21,699 bases of DNA, from NCBI GenBank assembly GCA_019347855.1, contig JAHWKO010000032.1, positions 1-21,699 of the forward strand, in the 5' to 3' direction. This document shows, one piece after another, positions 1 through 9,160 of the stretch (positions are counted from its first letter, which is position 1; each line of letters starts with the position of its first letter). The position numbers and the translations under genes were made by a program. The notes below the pieces were generated by a model. That model was not told the origin of the DNA and ran no database searches. It saw only the letters and a program-made list of their open reading frames with translations. Origin of the DNA: Actinomycetota bacterium. GTDB lineage: Bacteria; Actinomycetota; Nitriliruptoria; Nitriliruptorales; JAHWKO01.

Positions 1-1
1 G

Positions 2-148
2 AACGAGCGGGCGATCGCGTCGTACCGGAAGGTCGGCTTCGTCGAGGAGGGGCGCTGGCGCGAGGACGTCTGGCGGGACGGCCGGTACGTCGACCACGTG
101 GTCATGGCGGTGCTGCGCGACGAGTGGTCCCCATCCGTGCGGCAGTAG
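2..148 (+). CDS. GNAT-family N-acetyltransferase, C-terminal fragment
   Basis: Forty-eight in-frame codons run from the left edge to a TAG stop. The peptide reads NERAIASYRKVGFVEEG, then RWREDVWRDGRYVDHVVMAV and a short tail. The pattern N-x-x-A-I-x-x-Y-x-K-x-G-F followed by an acidic and aromatic strand is the hallmark of the last third of RimI/RimJ-type GNAT acetyltransferases, covering the acetyl-CoA-binding helix and the final strands. The start and most of the enzyme lie outside the window, so the acetylated substrate cannot be told. It sits directly upstream of hom on the same strand with a 36-base gap, so co-transcription is possible but not shown. The gap holds a small perfect hairpin (TCGCGG, loop CGA, CCGCGA; 151-165) with no T run. 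Confidence 0.82.
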   Translation, partial: NERAIASYRKVGFVEEGRWREDVWRDGRYVDHVVMAVLRDEWSPSVRQ

Positions 149-184
149 GCTCGCGGCGACCGCGACCCGAGGAGCACGGTCACC

Positions 185-1489
185 ATGGACCGCGTGATCC
201 GTATCGGCCTCCTGGGATGCGGGGTCGTCGGAAGCGGTGTCGTCCGGATCCTCCACGACCAGGCAGACGACATCGCCGCCCGTTCCGGTGCGAAGCTGGA
301 GGTGATCCGCGTCGCGGTCCGCGACCTCGGACGGGACCGCGACCTCCCTCTCGGCGCCGACGCGTTCACCAGCGACACGTCCGCGGTGGTCGAGGCCGAC
401 GACATCGACGTGGTCGTCGAGGTGATGGGGGGTCGCGACCCGGCGGGGGATCTGGTCCGCCGGGCGCTGCGGGCCGGCAAGCCGGTCGTGACCGCCAACA
501 AGGAGCTGGTCGCGCACGAGGGCCCGGAGCTGTTCGACATCGCCGAGCAGGCTGGGGTGGACCTCCAGTACGAGGCTGCCGTCGCCGGGGCGATCCCGAT
601 CATCAAGCCGCTGAAGGAGTCCCTGGCCGGCGACCGCATCCGCCGGGTCATCGGCATCCTCAACGGCACGACCAACTACATCCTGACGCGCATGACCGAG
701 GAGGGCGCCTCGTACGAGGACGCCCTGGCCGAGGCGCAACGGCTCGGCTTCGCCGAGGCCGACCCGACCGCGGACGTGGGCGGGCACGACGCGGCCGCGA
801 AGTGCGCGATCCTCGCGTCGCTGGCGTTCGACACCCGCGTGGTCGACGAGGACGTGTTCCGCGAGGGCATCGGCGCCATCACGGCGCAGGACATCACGAT
901 CGCCGACCGCCTCGGGTACGTGATCAAGCTGCTCGCGATCGCCAGCGAGACCGATGAGGGAGACGACGGGGCCGTCGCCGTCCGTGTGCACCCCGCGTTC
1001 GTCCCGAAGAGCCACCCACTGGCCGCGGTCCGCGAGAGCTTCAACGCGATCTTCGTCCAGGCCGAGGCTGCCGGCCAGCTCATGTTCTACGGTCGGGGCG
1101 CCGGGTCCGCCCCGACCGGGTCCGCCGTGGTCGGCGACATCGTGCACGTCGCCCGCCACCTCCTGCAGGAGTCGCGCGGCCCCCGCGAATCCACCCACCG
1201 ACCGAAGCGCATCCGGTCGATCGAGGACCTGGCCACCCAGTACTACCTGCTGCTGGACGTCGAGGACCGGACCGGGGTGCTGGCCGCGGTCGCCACCGTG
1301 TTCGGGCAGCACGACGTCTCGATCGGGCAGGTCTGGCAGGAAGGCCACGGGGACACGGCGCAGCTGGTGCTCGTGACCCACCGGGCTCGCGAACAGAACC
1401 TCCGGGACACCGTCACGTCGCTCGCGCACGTCGACGGGGTCCGTAGCGTCGCCAGCGTCCTGCGCGTCGAGTCCGAGGCGTTGGGCTGA
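185..1489 (+). CDS. hom: homoserine dehydrogenase with C-terminal ACT domain
   Basis: A 434-residue protein that reduces L-aspartate 4-semialdehyde to L-homoserine with NAD(P)H, the branch step to threonine and methionine in the cytoplasm. The N-terminal Rossmann fold shows [12 protein letters not shown] at residues 8-19. TANKE at 103-107 follows. The catalytic-domain signature [15 protein letters not shown] spans 192-206, with D202 and K206 in the positions of the family's catalytic Asp/Lys pair. The C-terminal stretch from about 352 ([18 protein letters not shown]) is an ACT domain, which in this family usually confers feedback inhibition by threonine. The length is normal for the ACT-containing form. 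The ATG at 185 is preceded by AGGAG at 170-174, ten bases away. The stop overlaps the thrC start by one base (TGATG), so the two are probably translationally coupled. No aspartokinase gene is nearby. Confidence 0.97.
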   Translation: MDRVIRIGLLGCGVVGSGVVRILHDQADDIAARSGAKLEVIRVAVRDLGRDRDLPLGADAFTSDTSAVVEADDIDVVVEVMGGRDPAGDLVRRALRAGKPVVTANKELVAHEGPELFDIAEQAGVDLQYEAAVAGAIPIIKPLKESLAGDRIRRVIGILNGTTNYILTRMTEEGASYEDALAEAQRLGFAEADPTADVGGHDAAAKCAILASLAFDTRVVDEDVFREGIGAITAQDITIADRLGYVIKLLAIASETDEGDDGAVAVRVHPAFVPKSHPLAAVRESFNAIFVQAEAAGQLMFYGRGAGSAPTGSAVVGDIVHVARHLLQESRGPRESTHRPKRIRSIEDLATQYYLLLDVEDRTGVLAAVATVFGQHDVSIGQVWQEGHGDTAQLVLVTHRAREQNLRDTVTSLAHVDGVRSVASVLRVESEALG

Positions 1490-2544
1490 TGGCGCACCTG
1501 TGGCGCGGCGTGCTCGAGGAGTACCGCGATCGCATGCCGATCGGCGGGGACAGTCCGGTCATCACGCTCCGCGAGGGCGGCACACCCCTGATCCACTCCG
1601 AGGTCCTGTCCGACCGGACCGGCTGCGAGGTGCACCTGAAGTTCGACGGTGCCAACCCGACCGGGTCCTTCAAGGACCGCGGCATGACCCTCGCGATCAC
1701 CAAGGCGATCGAGGCCGGGGCGCAGGCGGTGATCTGCGCCTCGACCGGCAACACCTCGGCGTCGGCCGCCGCGTACGCGGGGAAGGCGGGGATCGTGTGC
1801 GGGGTGCTGGTGCCCGAGGGGAAGATCGCCCTCGGCAAGCTCGCCCAGGCCCTGGTGCACGGGGCGCGGGTGATCCAGATCGACGGCAACTTCGACCAGG
1901 CCCTGTCGATCTGCCGGACGCTCGACGAGAAGTACCCGGTGCAGCTGGTGAACAGCGTGAACCCCTACCGGATCGACGGGCAACGGTCCGGGGCGTGGGA
2001 GATCTGCGACCAGCTGGGACGGGCTCCGGACGTCCACGTCATGCCGGTCGGCAACGCCGGCAACATCACCGCCTACTGGCGTGGCTACCGCGAGTACCGG
2101 GAGGACGAGGTGATCGGCAGCCTGCCGGTCATGCGCGGGTACCAGGCCGCCGGTGCCGCTCCGATCGTGGAGGGCCACGTCGTCGAGGACCCGCAGACGA
2201 TCGCGACCGCGATCCGGATCGGCAACCCCGCGTCCTGGGAGCAGGCCGAGGCAGCGGCCCGCGAGTCCGGGGGCTCGATCCGGGCCGCGACGGACCGCGA
2301 GATCCTGGCGGCCTACCGGATGCTGGCCCGTGAGGGAGTGTTCGTGGAGATGGCCTCGGCGGCGTCCGTGGCCGGCCTCCTCCAGCTCCACGGGGCTGGC
2401 GAGCTGGAGCCGGGCCAAGTCGTCACCTGCGTCCTCACCGGGCACGGGCTGAAGGACCCGGACTGGGCGATCTCTGGGGCCGCGGAGCCTCCGGTGATAC
2501 CGGCTGATGTCGACCGCGCGGCCGAACTGCTGGATCTCGCGTGA
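1489..2544 (+). CDS. thrC: threonine synthase
   Basis: A 351-residue PLP enzyme that converts O-phospho-L-homoserine to L-threonine and phosphate. The PLP lysine is K62 in the family motif [11 protein letters not shown]. The conserved stretch [20 protein letters not shown] follows, and a glycine-rich phosphate-binding loop ([16 protein letters not shown]) lies in the second half. The length of about 350 residues matches the compact actinobacterial ThrC rather than the longer form of about 430-500 residues. The ATG at 1489 shares its A with the TGA of hom. The 3' end overlaps the next gene's GTG in a GTGA arrangement. It is the second gene of a four-gene run with no intergenic space, so expression should follow hom. 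Sequence and neighbours agree, and I see nothing unusual in the enzyme. Confidence 0.97.
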   Translation: MAHLWRGVLEEYRDRMPIGGDSPVITLREGGTPLIHSEVLSDRTGCEVHLKFDGANPTGSFKDRGMTLAITKAIEAGAQAVICASTGNTSASAAAYAGKAGIVCGVLVPEGKIALGKLAQALVHGARVIQIDGNFDQALSICRTLDEKYPVQLVNSVNPYRIDGQRSGAWEICDQLGRAPDVHVMPVGNAGNITAYWRGYREYREDEVIGSLPVMRGYQAAGAAPIVEGHVVEDPQTIATAIRIGNPASWEQAEAAARESGGSIRAATDREILAAYRMLAREGVFVEMASAASVAGLLQLHGAGELEPGQVVTCVLTGHGLKDPDWAISGAAEPPVIPADVDRAAELLDLA

Positions 2545-3821
2545 GCGGGACCCCCGGCCGGGGGCTGCAGCTCGCCGAGCTCGCCGACCTGCTGCGCCGC
2601 AACGCCGAGTTCCGGCGGCTGTTCGGCGCGACCGTGGTCTCGTTCCTGGGGGACTGGTTCTCGTTCGTGGCGGTCAGCGGCTTCGTGAAGGAGGCGACCG
2701 GCAGCGACGGCGCTCCAGCGCTGGTCTTCGCAGCGGAGGTCCTGCCGGTGTTCGCGTTCGCGCCCCTGGCTGGGGTGCTCGCCGACCGACTGGACCGCCG
2801 GAGGATCATGGTCGGTTCGGACCTGCTCCGCATCGTCCCCGCTCTCGTGCTGATCCCCGCCGTCACCACCGGGGAGGTGTGGCTGGCGTACGTGGCGGTG
2901 GCGTCGATGTCGGCGCTGGCCGCCTTCTTCCAGCCGGTCACGGCTGCCGTCCTCCCGAACCTCGTGGACGAGGAGGACCTGTCGCTCGCACAGGCCGCGC
3001 TGGGCAGCGTGTGGGGGACGATGCTCTTCGTGGGTGCGGCCGTCGGCGGACTGGTCGCCGGCCTCCTCGGCCGACAGACGAGCTTCGCGATCAACGCGGC
3101 GACCTTCGCCCTGTCGGCGCTGCTCGTGCTGCGCATCCGGCGGCCGTTCCGTACAGGGCCGGTGCCGGCGCGGGCGTCGGTGCTCGTGCACCTGGGTGAG
3201 GTGCGGTCGTTGGCTCGTGACCGCAAGGTCGTGCGGGCCCTGATGACCACCAAGGCGGGGGTCGGGATCGGCAACGGGATCGTCGGGCTGCTGCCCGTGT
3301 ACGCCCTGGACCGGTTCGGGGCGGGCGACACCGGGATCGGGCTGCTGCTGGCGGCGCGCGGGCTCGGGGCGTTCATCGGCCCCTACCTCGGGCGAGGGTT
3401 GGCGCGTGATGAGGGGCGCCGGCAGCTCCTGGTGATCGGCGGCTCGATCGTGGCCTACGCCGCCGCGTACGCGCTGCTGCCGGTGACCGGGACCCTGGTG
3501 GTCGCGTTCCTGTGCGTGATGGTGGCGCACCTCGGCGGCGGGGCGCAGTGGGTCCTGTCGACGCACGGCCTGCAGGTGACGACGCCCGACCACATCCGGG
3601 GCCGGGTCATGAGCCTCGACTTCGGGCTCGCGACCCTCGCGATCGGGGTGTCGTCGCTGCTGGCCGGCGGGGTGGCGGAGCTCTTCGGGCTCACCGTCGC
3701 GTCGCTCCTGATGGCCGGCCTGGCGCTGATCTACGGCGTGACCTGGTTGGCTTGGACCCGGGACCTCTGGACCGGAGGGGACCCGTTCGCCGTCGGAGAG
3801 AGCGAGGTGATCCGCCCGTGA
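2541..3821 (+). CDS. MFS transporter embedded in the threonine operon
   Basis: A 426-residue, strongly hydrophobic protein with about 12 predicted membrane segments. The loop between segments 2 and 3 carries a recognisable MFS motif A variant ([20 protein letters not shown]). The opening ([29 protein letters not shown]) resembles the EntS/macrolide-efflux branch of the superfamily (MFS_3-like), whose members are mostly proton-driven exporters. The GTG start at 2541 overlaps the thrC stop as GTGA, and its own stop overlaps the thrB GTG in the same way. The gene is therefore locked into the threonine operon by translational coupling on both sides. That position makes export of threonine, homoserine or a related compound an attractive idea, but the sequence does not reveal the substrate. 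A drug exporter that came to rest here is equally possible. The family call is firm and the cargo is unknown. Confidence 0.88.
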   Translation: MSGTPGRGLQLAELADLLRRNAEFRRLFGATVVSFLGDWFSFVAVSGFVKEATGSDGAPALVFAAEVLPVFAFAPLAGVLADRLDRRRIMVGSDLLRIVPALVLIPAVTTGEVWLAYVAVASMSALAAFFQPVTAAVLPNLVDEEDLSLAQAALGSVWGTMLFVGAAVGGLVAGLLGRQTSFAINAATFALSALLVLRIRRPFRTGPVPARASVLVHLGEVRSLARDRKVVRALMTTKAGVGIGNGIVGLLPVYALDRFGAGDTGIGLLLAARGLGAFIGPYLGRGLARDEGRRQLLVIGGSIVAYAAAYALLPVTGTLVVAFLCVMVAHLGGGAQWVLSTHGLQVTTPDHIRGRVMSLDFGLATLAIGVSSLLAGGVAELFGLTVASLLMAGLALIYGVTWLAWTRDLWTGGDPFAVGESEVIRP

Positions 3822-4729
3822 CATCGTCCGACCCCGTCGACGTGAGCGTCCGCGTGCCGGCGACCACGGCGAACATCGGTCCGGGGTACGACGCGTTCGG
3901 GGCGGCCCTCGGGATCCACCTCGAGGCATCCGTGAGCGCCCGGCAGGACGGTGATCCGCGCGTGGTCTGCGAGGGGGAAGGCGCCGGCGAGCTCCCCGAC
4001 GACGACGGCAACCTGCTGTGGCGGTCGTTCCTGGCGCTGTGCGCGCACGCGGGCGTCGAGTCTGCGGACGTGTGCGTCCGGACGGTGAACGCGATCCCCC
4101 TCGAGCGGGGGCTCGGGTCCTCGTCCGCGGCGATCATCGCTGGTCTCGGCTTGGCCAGGGCCGCGTTCGACCTGCGTGTCAGCGACGTCGAGCTCGTCCG
4201 GATCGCGACGGGGATCGAGGGGCACCCCGACAACGTCGCCCCGGCCGTGCTCGGCGGCGTCGTCGCGGTGACGCGGGACGACGACGGGCAACCGGTGATC
4301 CGCCGGGCGCAACCGCACCCACGCCTGGCGCCGGTCGTGCTGGTTCCGCACGACCGTCAGGCGACCACGGCTGCTCGGGGCGTCGTGCCGCAGGAGCTGG
4401 ACCGCGAGGACGTCGTCGATCAGGCCTCGCGGGCGGGACACGTCCTCGCGGCACTGCTCGGCGCGTGGCCGGCCGACCCGCGCCTGTCTGGCGACCGGCT
4501 GCACGAGCCGCCCCGGCTGGACGTCATGGGCCCGACAGGTGACGTCGTCCGTGCGTTGCGCGGCGCGGGCGTCCACGCGTGGCTGTCCGGGGCGGGACCG
4601 TCGGTGTGCGCCGCGGTGGCCGCGCGGGACAGCGGGGCGCTGGGCACGATCCGTGAGCACGCCGCGCTCCACGGTTTCGCCGTGCACACGCCCGGGTGGG
4701 ACCTCGCCGGCCTCACCCCTCTCGTGTGA
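3818..4729 (+). CDS. thrB: homoserine kinase (GHMP family)
   Basis: A 303-residue GHMP-family kinase that phosphorylates homoserine with ATP to give O-phosphohomoserine, the substrate of ThrC. The N-terminal VRVPATTANIGPGYDAFG is the typical ThrB opening. The ATP-binding GHMP loop PLERGLGSSSAA lies at about 94-105. EGHPDNVAPA at about 134-143 and the C-terminal WLSGAGPSVCAAV are further family motifs. The open frame extends upstream into the transporter gene, but GTG at 3818 is chosen because it overlaps the transporter's TGA (GTGA) and gives the normal family length of about 300 residues. It is the last gene of the threonine run. An imperfectly spaced but perfect 12-bp inverted repeat starts 14 bases after the stop and belongs to the flanking element of the next locus. 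Confidence 0.96.
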   Translation: MTSSDPVDVSVRVPATTANIGPGYDAFGAALGIHLEASVSARQDGDPRVVCEGEGAGELPDDDGNLLWRSFLALCAHAGVESADVCVRTVNAIPLERGLGSSSAAIIAGLGLARAAFDLRVSDVELVRIATGIEGHPDNVAPAVLGGVVAVTRDDDGQPVIRRAQPHPRLAPVVLVPHDRQATTAARGVVPQELDREDVVDQASRAGHVLAALLGAWPADPRLSGDRLHEPPRLDVMGPTGDVVRALRGAGVHAWLSGAGPSVCAAVAARDSGALGTIREHAALHGFAVHTPGWDLAGLTPLV

Positions 4730-4742
4730 ACTCCCCGCGACG

Positions 4743-4794
4743 CGGATCTGGGCGCAACAAGTACAGCATCTAGTCCAGATCCCGCCCAGATCCG
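4743..4794 (-). repeat. left copy of 52-bp hairpin element
   Basis: The arms CGGATCTGGGCG (4743-4754) and CGCCCAGATCCG (4783-4794) are a perfect 12-bp inverted repeat around a 28-base centre. The centre holds AAGTACAGCA (4759-4768) and a further partial copy of the arm (CCAGATCC at 4775-4782). Read on the minus strand it aligns with 5792-5843 over all 52 bases. A 28-base loop and lack of a T run argue against a simple intrinsic terminator for thrB. Confidence 0.85.
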
Positions 4795-4858
4795 GTTCAT
4801 CCACAGGTCCGAGACCGCTATCCAGGCGTGCGTCGGGATCGTCTGAGAATCTGCGGGC

Positions 4859-5785
4859 ATGGGATCCTGGATGCAGGTGGTCGAGGTTGCGACGCCACAA
4901 CTGGGGTTGGTCGCTGCTCGCCAGGCTCGCGCCTGCGGAGTGAGCGCTTCGCTGCTAGCGCACTGGACGAGGACCGGGCGGCTCGAGCGGTGGTGGAGGG
5001 GTGTCTACGCCATCGCCGGCGTCACCAGGACGTGGGAGCGGCTCGCGCTGGCTGCCTGCCTCGCAGCGGGGCCCGGATCAGTGGTCTCGCACGGGACCGC
5101 CGCGTTCCTCCATGGGATGTACGACATCCGTCGTCCGGACCGTTTCGAGCTGAGCGTCCCCCGACCCCGCCGACCGAAAGTTCCAGGGGTGATCGTCCAC
5201 CGGGTCACACGGCTGCCAGACGAGCACCGGATCCTCATCGGTGCGATCCCTGCGACGTCGTTCGACAGGACCATCTGCGACCTCGCCGGCACGAGCTTGC
5301 ACGAACGCACGATCGAGCGGATCTTCCACGACGGGTGTCGCCGTGACCTCACCGGACACGAGCAGCTGTTGCGGTGCCTCGACGAGGTCGGTCCCGTCGC
5401 TGGAGCGGCCGCACTCCGGGAGATCCTCGGTCGTTACCACCAAGACCTGGAACGTGCGCGCTCCGGTCACGAGGCCGAGGCCTTCGCAGCGCTCATCGAG
5501 GACCGTGTCAATCCGCTGCCGGACGTGAACCTCATCGTGTCCGGGGATGGCGAGGAACCCGACTACGAGATCGATCTTGGTTGGAAGCCGATCCGGTTCG
5601 GCTACGAACTCGACAGCCGCATGTTCCACACGATCTCACCGGATGTCACGCGCGATCGGATCAAGGACCGATCGTTGGAAGCACGTGGATGGGAGGTCCT
5701 GCGGATCCCGAGCGATCTCGCTCGCCGGGATCGTGCCGGTTTCGTCGCGATGGTCAGGGCCGACCTGCGCGCGCGAGGTCTCTGA
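4859..5785 (+). CDS. AbiEi-like antitoxin domain plus DUF559 endonuclease-like domain protein
   Basis: A 308-residue protein of a type common in actinobacteria as solitary genes. Residues about 1-55 look like the winged-helix domain of AbiEi-type antitoxins (GLVAARQARACGVSASLLAH, then WWRGVYAIAG). Residues about 60-150 resemble the AbiEi middle domain (VVSHGTAAFLHGM). Residues about 200-305 look like a DUF559/Vsr-type PD-(D/E)xK nuclease fold, with candidate acidic residues D239 (EIDLGW), E250 and D252 (YELDSRMFH), then D265-R-I-K-D and the closing GWEVLRIP. No AbiEii toxin gene is adjacent, so this is not a plain type IV toxin-antitoxin pair. The ATG at 4859 has only a weak ribosome site, and an in-frame ATG at 4871 is possible. 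Weak promoter-like boxes TTCATC (4796-4801) and TATCCA (4819-4824), 17 bases apart, lie between the left element and the start. The real function is unknown. Nuclease activity is inferred from fold resemblance only. Confidence 0.8.
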   Translation: MGSWMQVVEVATPQLGLVAARQARACGVSASLLAHWTRTGRLERWWRGVYAIAGVTRTWERLALAACLAAGPGSVVSHGTAAFLHGMYDIRRPDRFELSVPRPRRPKVPGVIVHRVTRLPDEHRILIGAIPATSFDRTICDLAGTSLHERTIERIFHDGCRRDLTGHEQLLRCLDEVGPVAGAAALREILGRYHQDLERARSGHEAEAFAALIEDRVNPLPDVNLIVSGDGEEPDYEIDLGWKPIRFGYELDSRMFHTISPDVTRDRIKDRSLEARGWEVLRIPSDLARRDRAGFVAMVRADLRARGL

Positions 5786-5791
5786 CACATC

Positions 5792-5843
5792 GGGATCTGG
5801 GTGGAACTTCTGCAAGGTGCTGTACTTATCCCGCCCAGATCCG
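5792..5843 (+). repeat. right copy of 52-bp hairpin element
   Basis: It begins six bases after the endonuclease-like gene's stop codon. GGATCTGGG (5793-5801) and CCCAGATCC (5834-5842) form its inverted arms. The centre carries TGCTGTACTT (5818-5827), the exact complement of the core in the left copy. Against the reverse complement of 4743-4794 it matches 10/12, 17/28 and 12/12 across left arm, centre and right arm. The two copies face each other across the gene. Confidence 0.85.
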
Positions 5844-5856
5844 CAAGTGGGGCGGG

Positions 5857-6627
5857 GTGCTTGCTGGGGGTGTAGGGCGCTGCGTACGCTCGGCCCGATC
5901 CCTCCGGGGCGCGTTCCATACCGGTCCGGGATCCTCCGCGGCATCTTCCCCCTACCACCACCCGCCCGCCACGAGCCGGGGCACCGTCCTGCCACCGCAC
6001 ACCGACCGTGACGTACCGCTGATCATCCTGATCGGCGGTGCCACCGGGGTCGGCAAGTCCACCGTGGCGGACGGTCTCGCGCGCAAGCTGGGCACCCCCC
6101 GCGTCGTGACCACCGACGCCGTCCGGGAGGTGCTGCGCGGCGTGGTGTCCCGCGACGCCCATCCGGAGTTGCACTGCTCAACCTTCGAGGCCGGCGACCT
6201 GCCTGCGTTCGGGGGCGCAGCGGACCCGGTCATCGCCGGGTTGCTGGCCCAGGTCCGTCTCGTCGCGGCCGGGATGGCGTCGCTCGTGAGCCGTGCGTTG
6301 GTGGAGGCGGTCGATATCATCGTCGAAGGCGTCCACGTCGTCCCGGGGGCACACCACCTCCCGGACGACATCGAGGCGACCGTCGTCCCCCTGATCATCA
6401 CCGTCGATGACGCGGAGACGCACCGCTCCTTCCTGGAGGCGCGGGCCACCTCGGACCGGCCGCCTGACCGGTATCTGCGGAACCTCGACCGGATCCGACG
6501 TATCCAGGACGAGATCATCCAGCGGGCCCACGAGCACGGAGTCCCCCAGGTGTCCTCTCGGACACCCGAACAGGCGGTAGCTGACGCGCTGTCCGTCGTC
6601 GAGAGCCACGACCCCATGAGGAGCTGA
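5857..6627 (+). CDS. P-loop kinase, 2-phosphoglycerate kinase-like
   Basis: The core (from about 6010) begins VPLIILIGGATGVGKSTVA, a Walker A motif, followed by KLGTPRVVTTDAVREVLRGV. That Thr-Asp-x-hydrophobic-R-E pattern is typical of 2-phosphoglycerate-kinase-like and zeta-type small-molecule kinases. IIVEGVHVVPGAHHL is the probable Walker B/lid region and ERATSDR-like arginines (LEARATSDRPPDRYL) follow. The 2-phosphoglycerate kinase of methanogens makes cyclic 2,3-diphosphoglycerate, but the bacterial members have no settled substrate, so the call stays at the family level. The start is uncertain. The only ATG/GTG/TTG in frame between the right hairpin element and the P-loop is GTG 5857, which gives 256 residues and a 53-residue low-complexity N-terminus. 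A CTG at 5989 would fit the family better. One base separates its stop from the transaldolase ATG, which implies co-expression. Confidence 0.72.
   Translation: MLAGGVGRCVRSARSLRGAFHTGPGSSAASSPYHHPPATSRGTVLPPHTDRDVPLIILIGGATGVGKSTVADGLARKLGTPRVVTTDAVREVLRGVVSRDAHPELHCSTFEAGDLPAFGGAADPVIAGLLAQVRLVAAGMASLVSRALVEAVDIIVEGVHVVPGAHHLPDDIEATVVPLIITVDDAETHRSFLEARATSDRPPDRYLRNLDRIRRIQDEIIQRAHEHGVPQVSSRTPEQAVADALSVVESHDPMRS
5861..5890 (+). promoter_or_regulatory. weak promoter candidate upstream of the P-loop kinase
   Basis: TTGCTG (5861-5866) and TACGCT (5885-5890) are separated by 18 bases. Both match sigma-70-type boxes at several positions, in a region otherwise too GC-rich to give them often. A transcript from here would start near 5897, which is downstream of the only conventional in-frame start codon of the kinase (GTG 5857). 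The promoter and that start therefore cannot both be right. This is inference from two short matches. Confidence 0.25.
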
Positions 6628-6628
6628 C

Positions 6629-7306
6629 ATGGACCTGTTCCTGGACACCGCCAACATCGAACAGATCGCCGAGATCAACCGGTGGGGCGTCCTGGCGGGC
6701 GTCACGACGAACCCGAGTCTCGCGGGCAAGGAGGGCAAGGGCTTCGTCGGGATGATCAAGGAGATCTGCGCCGAGGTCGCCGGCCCGGTGTCCGCCGAGG
6801 TCGTCGCGACCGACACCGAGGGGATGCTCACCGAGGGGCGCGAGCTCGCCGACATCGCGGACAACGTGGTGGTGAAGGTGCCGCTCACCCCGGACGGGCT
6901 GGCGGCGACCCGACGGTTCACCGCGGACGGGATCGCCACCAACGTGACGTTATGCTTCTCGCCGACGCAGGCGATCCTCGCGGCACAGGCCGGGGCGACC
7001 TACGTCTCCCCGTTCCTCGGTCGGCTCGACGACATCGCCAACGATGGGATCGCGCTCCTGACCGAGATCTGCGAGATCTTCCGCGTCCAGCAGTACGACA
7101 CCATGGTCCTGGCGGCGTCCCTACGACACCCGCAGCACATCGTGCAGGCCGCCCTGGCGGGCGCGGACGTGGCGACCCTCCCGTACGGGACCTTCCTGAA
7201 GATGGTGAAGCATCCGCTCACCGACGCCGGTCTCGAGCGCTTCCTGTCCGACTGGGACGCCTACCAGGAAGCACTCCGAGAAGGCACCACCACCCCCTCC
7301 GACTGA
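6629..7306 (+). CDS. tal: transaldolase, small TalC/MipB type
   Basis: A 225-residue class I aldolase of the short transaldolase/fructose-6-phosphate aldolase family. The opening [20 protein letters not shown] and the VTTNPSL stretch are characteristic. The Schiff-base lysine is K83 in VVVKVPLT. The motif [11 protein letters not shown] contains F129. E. coli fructose-6-phosphate aldolase has tyrosine at this place and transaldolases have phenylalanine, so the residue argues for transaldolase activity: transfer of dihydroxyacetone between sedoheptulose-7-phosphate and glyceraldehyde-3-phosphate in the pentose phosphate pathway. The ATG at 6629 has GAGGAG about seven bases upstream, inside the end of the kinase gene. 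The two genes form a tight pair. No terminator is visible in the 34 bases before rho. Confidence 0.93.
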   Translation: MDLFLDTANIEQIAEINRWGVLAGVTTNPSLAGKEGKGFVGMIKEICAEVAGPVSAEVVATDTEGMLTEGRELADIADNVVVKVPLTPDGLAATRRFTADGIATNVTLCFSPTQAILAAQAGATYVSPFLGRLDDIANDGIALLTEICEIFRVQQYDTMVLAASLRHPQHIVQAALAGADVATLPYGTFLKMVKHPLTDAGLERFLSDWDAYQEALREGTTTPSD

Positions 7307-7340
7307 CCCGACTGTCGCACCGAGCGACGAGGAAGAGCCG

Positions 7341-8804
<1,464 letters not shown>

Positions 8805-8871
8805 CCCGACGTCAGCGGCCGACGGCGGCTGTTGACGACCCCCGTACCCTCCACACGGAGGAGGAGCAGAC

Positions 8872-9108
8872 ATGAAGCAGGACATCCACCCCGAGTACGT
8901 CACGGCGACCGTGCGGTGCTCGTGCGGCAACGAGTTCACGACCCGGGCGACGCAGTCCGACATCCACGTCGAGCTGTGCGCCGAGTGCCACCCGTTCTAC
9001 ACCGGCAAGCAGAAGCTGGTGGACAGCGGTGGCCGTGTGGACCGGTTCCAGCGCCGCCTCCAGAAGACCGAGGAGAAGAAGACCTCGGACAAGCCGAAGA
9101 AGAGGTAG
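8872..9108 (+). CDS. rpmE: 50S ribosomal protein L31, zinc-binding form
   Basis: A 78-residue ribosomal protein of the large-subunit central protuberance. The opening [20 protein letters not shown] is diagnostic. C16, C18, C36 and C39 form the CxC...CxxC zinc site of the zinc-containing (C+) paralogue, the version replaced by a zinc-free copy when zinc is scarce. The C-terminus is lysine-rich ([10 protein letters not shown]), as expected for rRNA contact. A strong ribosome site, GGAGGAGGAG, ends just before the ATG at 8872. The 67-base gap after rho has a weak imperfect stem (8813-8831) but no clear terminator, so co-transcription with rho is likely. Confidence 0.97.
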   Translation: MKQDIHPEYVTATVRCSCGNEFTTRATQSDIHVELCAECHPFYTGKQKLVDSGGRVDRFQRRLQKTEEKKTSDKPKKR

Positions 9109-9160
9109 CTGCCTCGGGGGGCGCGGCCCTCGCCGCCGGTCGGCCACGTCGCGTCTCGGA

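Larger units (their letters stand above)
4743..5843. mobile_element. candidate mobile cassette: AbiEi/DUF559 gene between inverted 52-bp elements
   Basis: The block consists of a 52-bp element (4743-4794), one gene (4859-5785) and a second 52-bp element in the opposite orientation (5792-5843). The two elements match at 39 of 52 positions without gaps when one is reverse-complemented. Each is itself a hairpin with 9-12-bp arms. The block sits in a conserved actinobacterial gene order between thrB and rho, where it is not expected. By eye the gene has more A/T in third codon positions than thrB or rho. No transposase is encoded and I see no target-site duplication outside the elements. Calling it mobile is inference. 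The alternative is a resident gene with a pair of operator or processing hairpins. Confidence 0.45.

Noticed and set aside
151..165. Terminator or regulatory hairpin before hom
   Set aside because: A 6-bp GC stem with a three-base loop and no T run is easily produced by chance in this DNA, and it partly adjoins the hom ribosome site.
2313..3929. Open minus-strand frame of 538 codons opposite the transporter
   Set aside because: It is rich in Arg, Pro, Gln and His with no recognisable domain. The plus-strand transporter accounts for the coding signal.
4743..4794. Intrinsic terminator for the threonine operon
   Set aside because: The loop would be 28 bases and no T run follows. A matching inverted copy beyond the next gene fits a paired element better.
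4859..5785. Complete AbiE type IV toxin-antitoxin system
   Set aside because: Only an AbiEi-like domain fused to a nuclease-like domain is present. No AbiEii nucleotidyltransferase toxin lies on either side.
8832..8850. Promoter for rpmE (TTGACG with TACCCT)
   Set aside because: The two boxes are only seven bases apart, which is not workable spacing for a sigma-70-type promoter.
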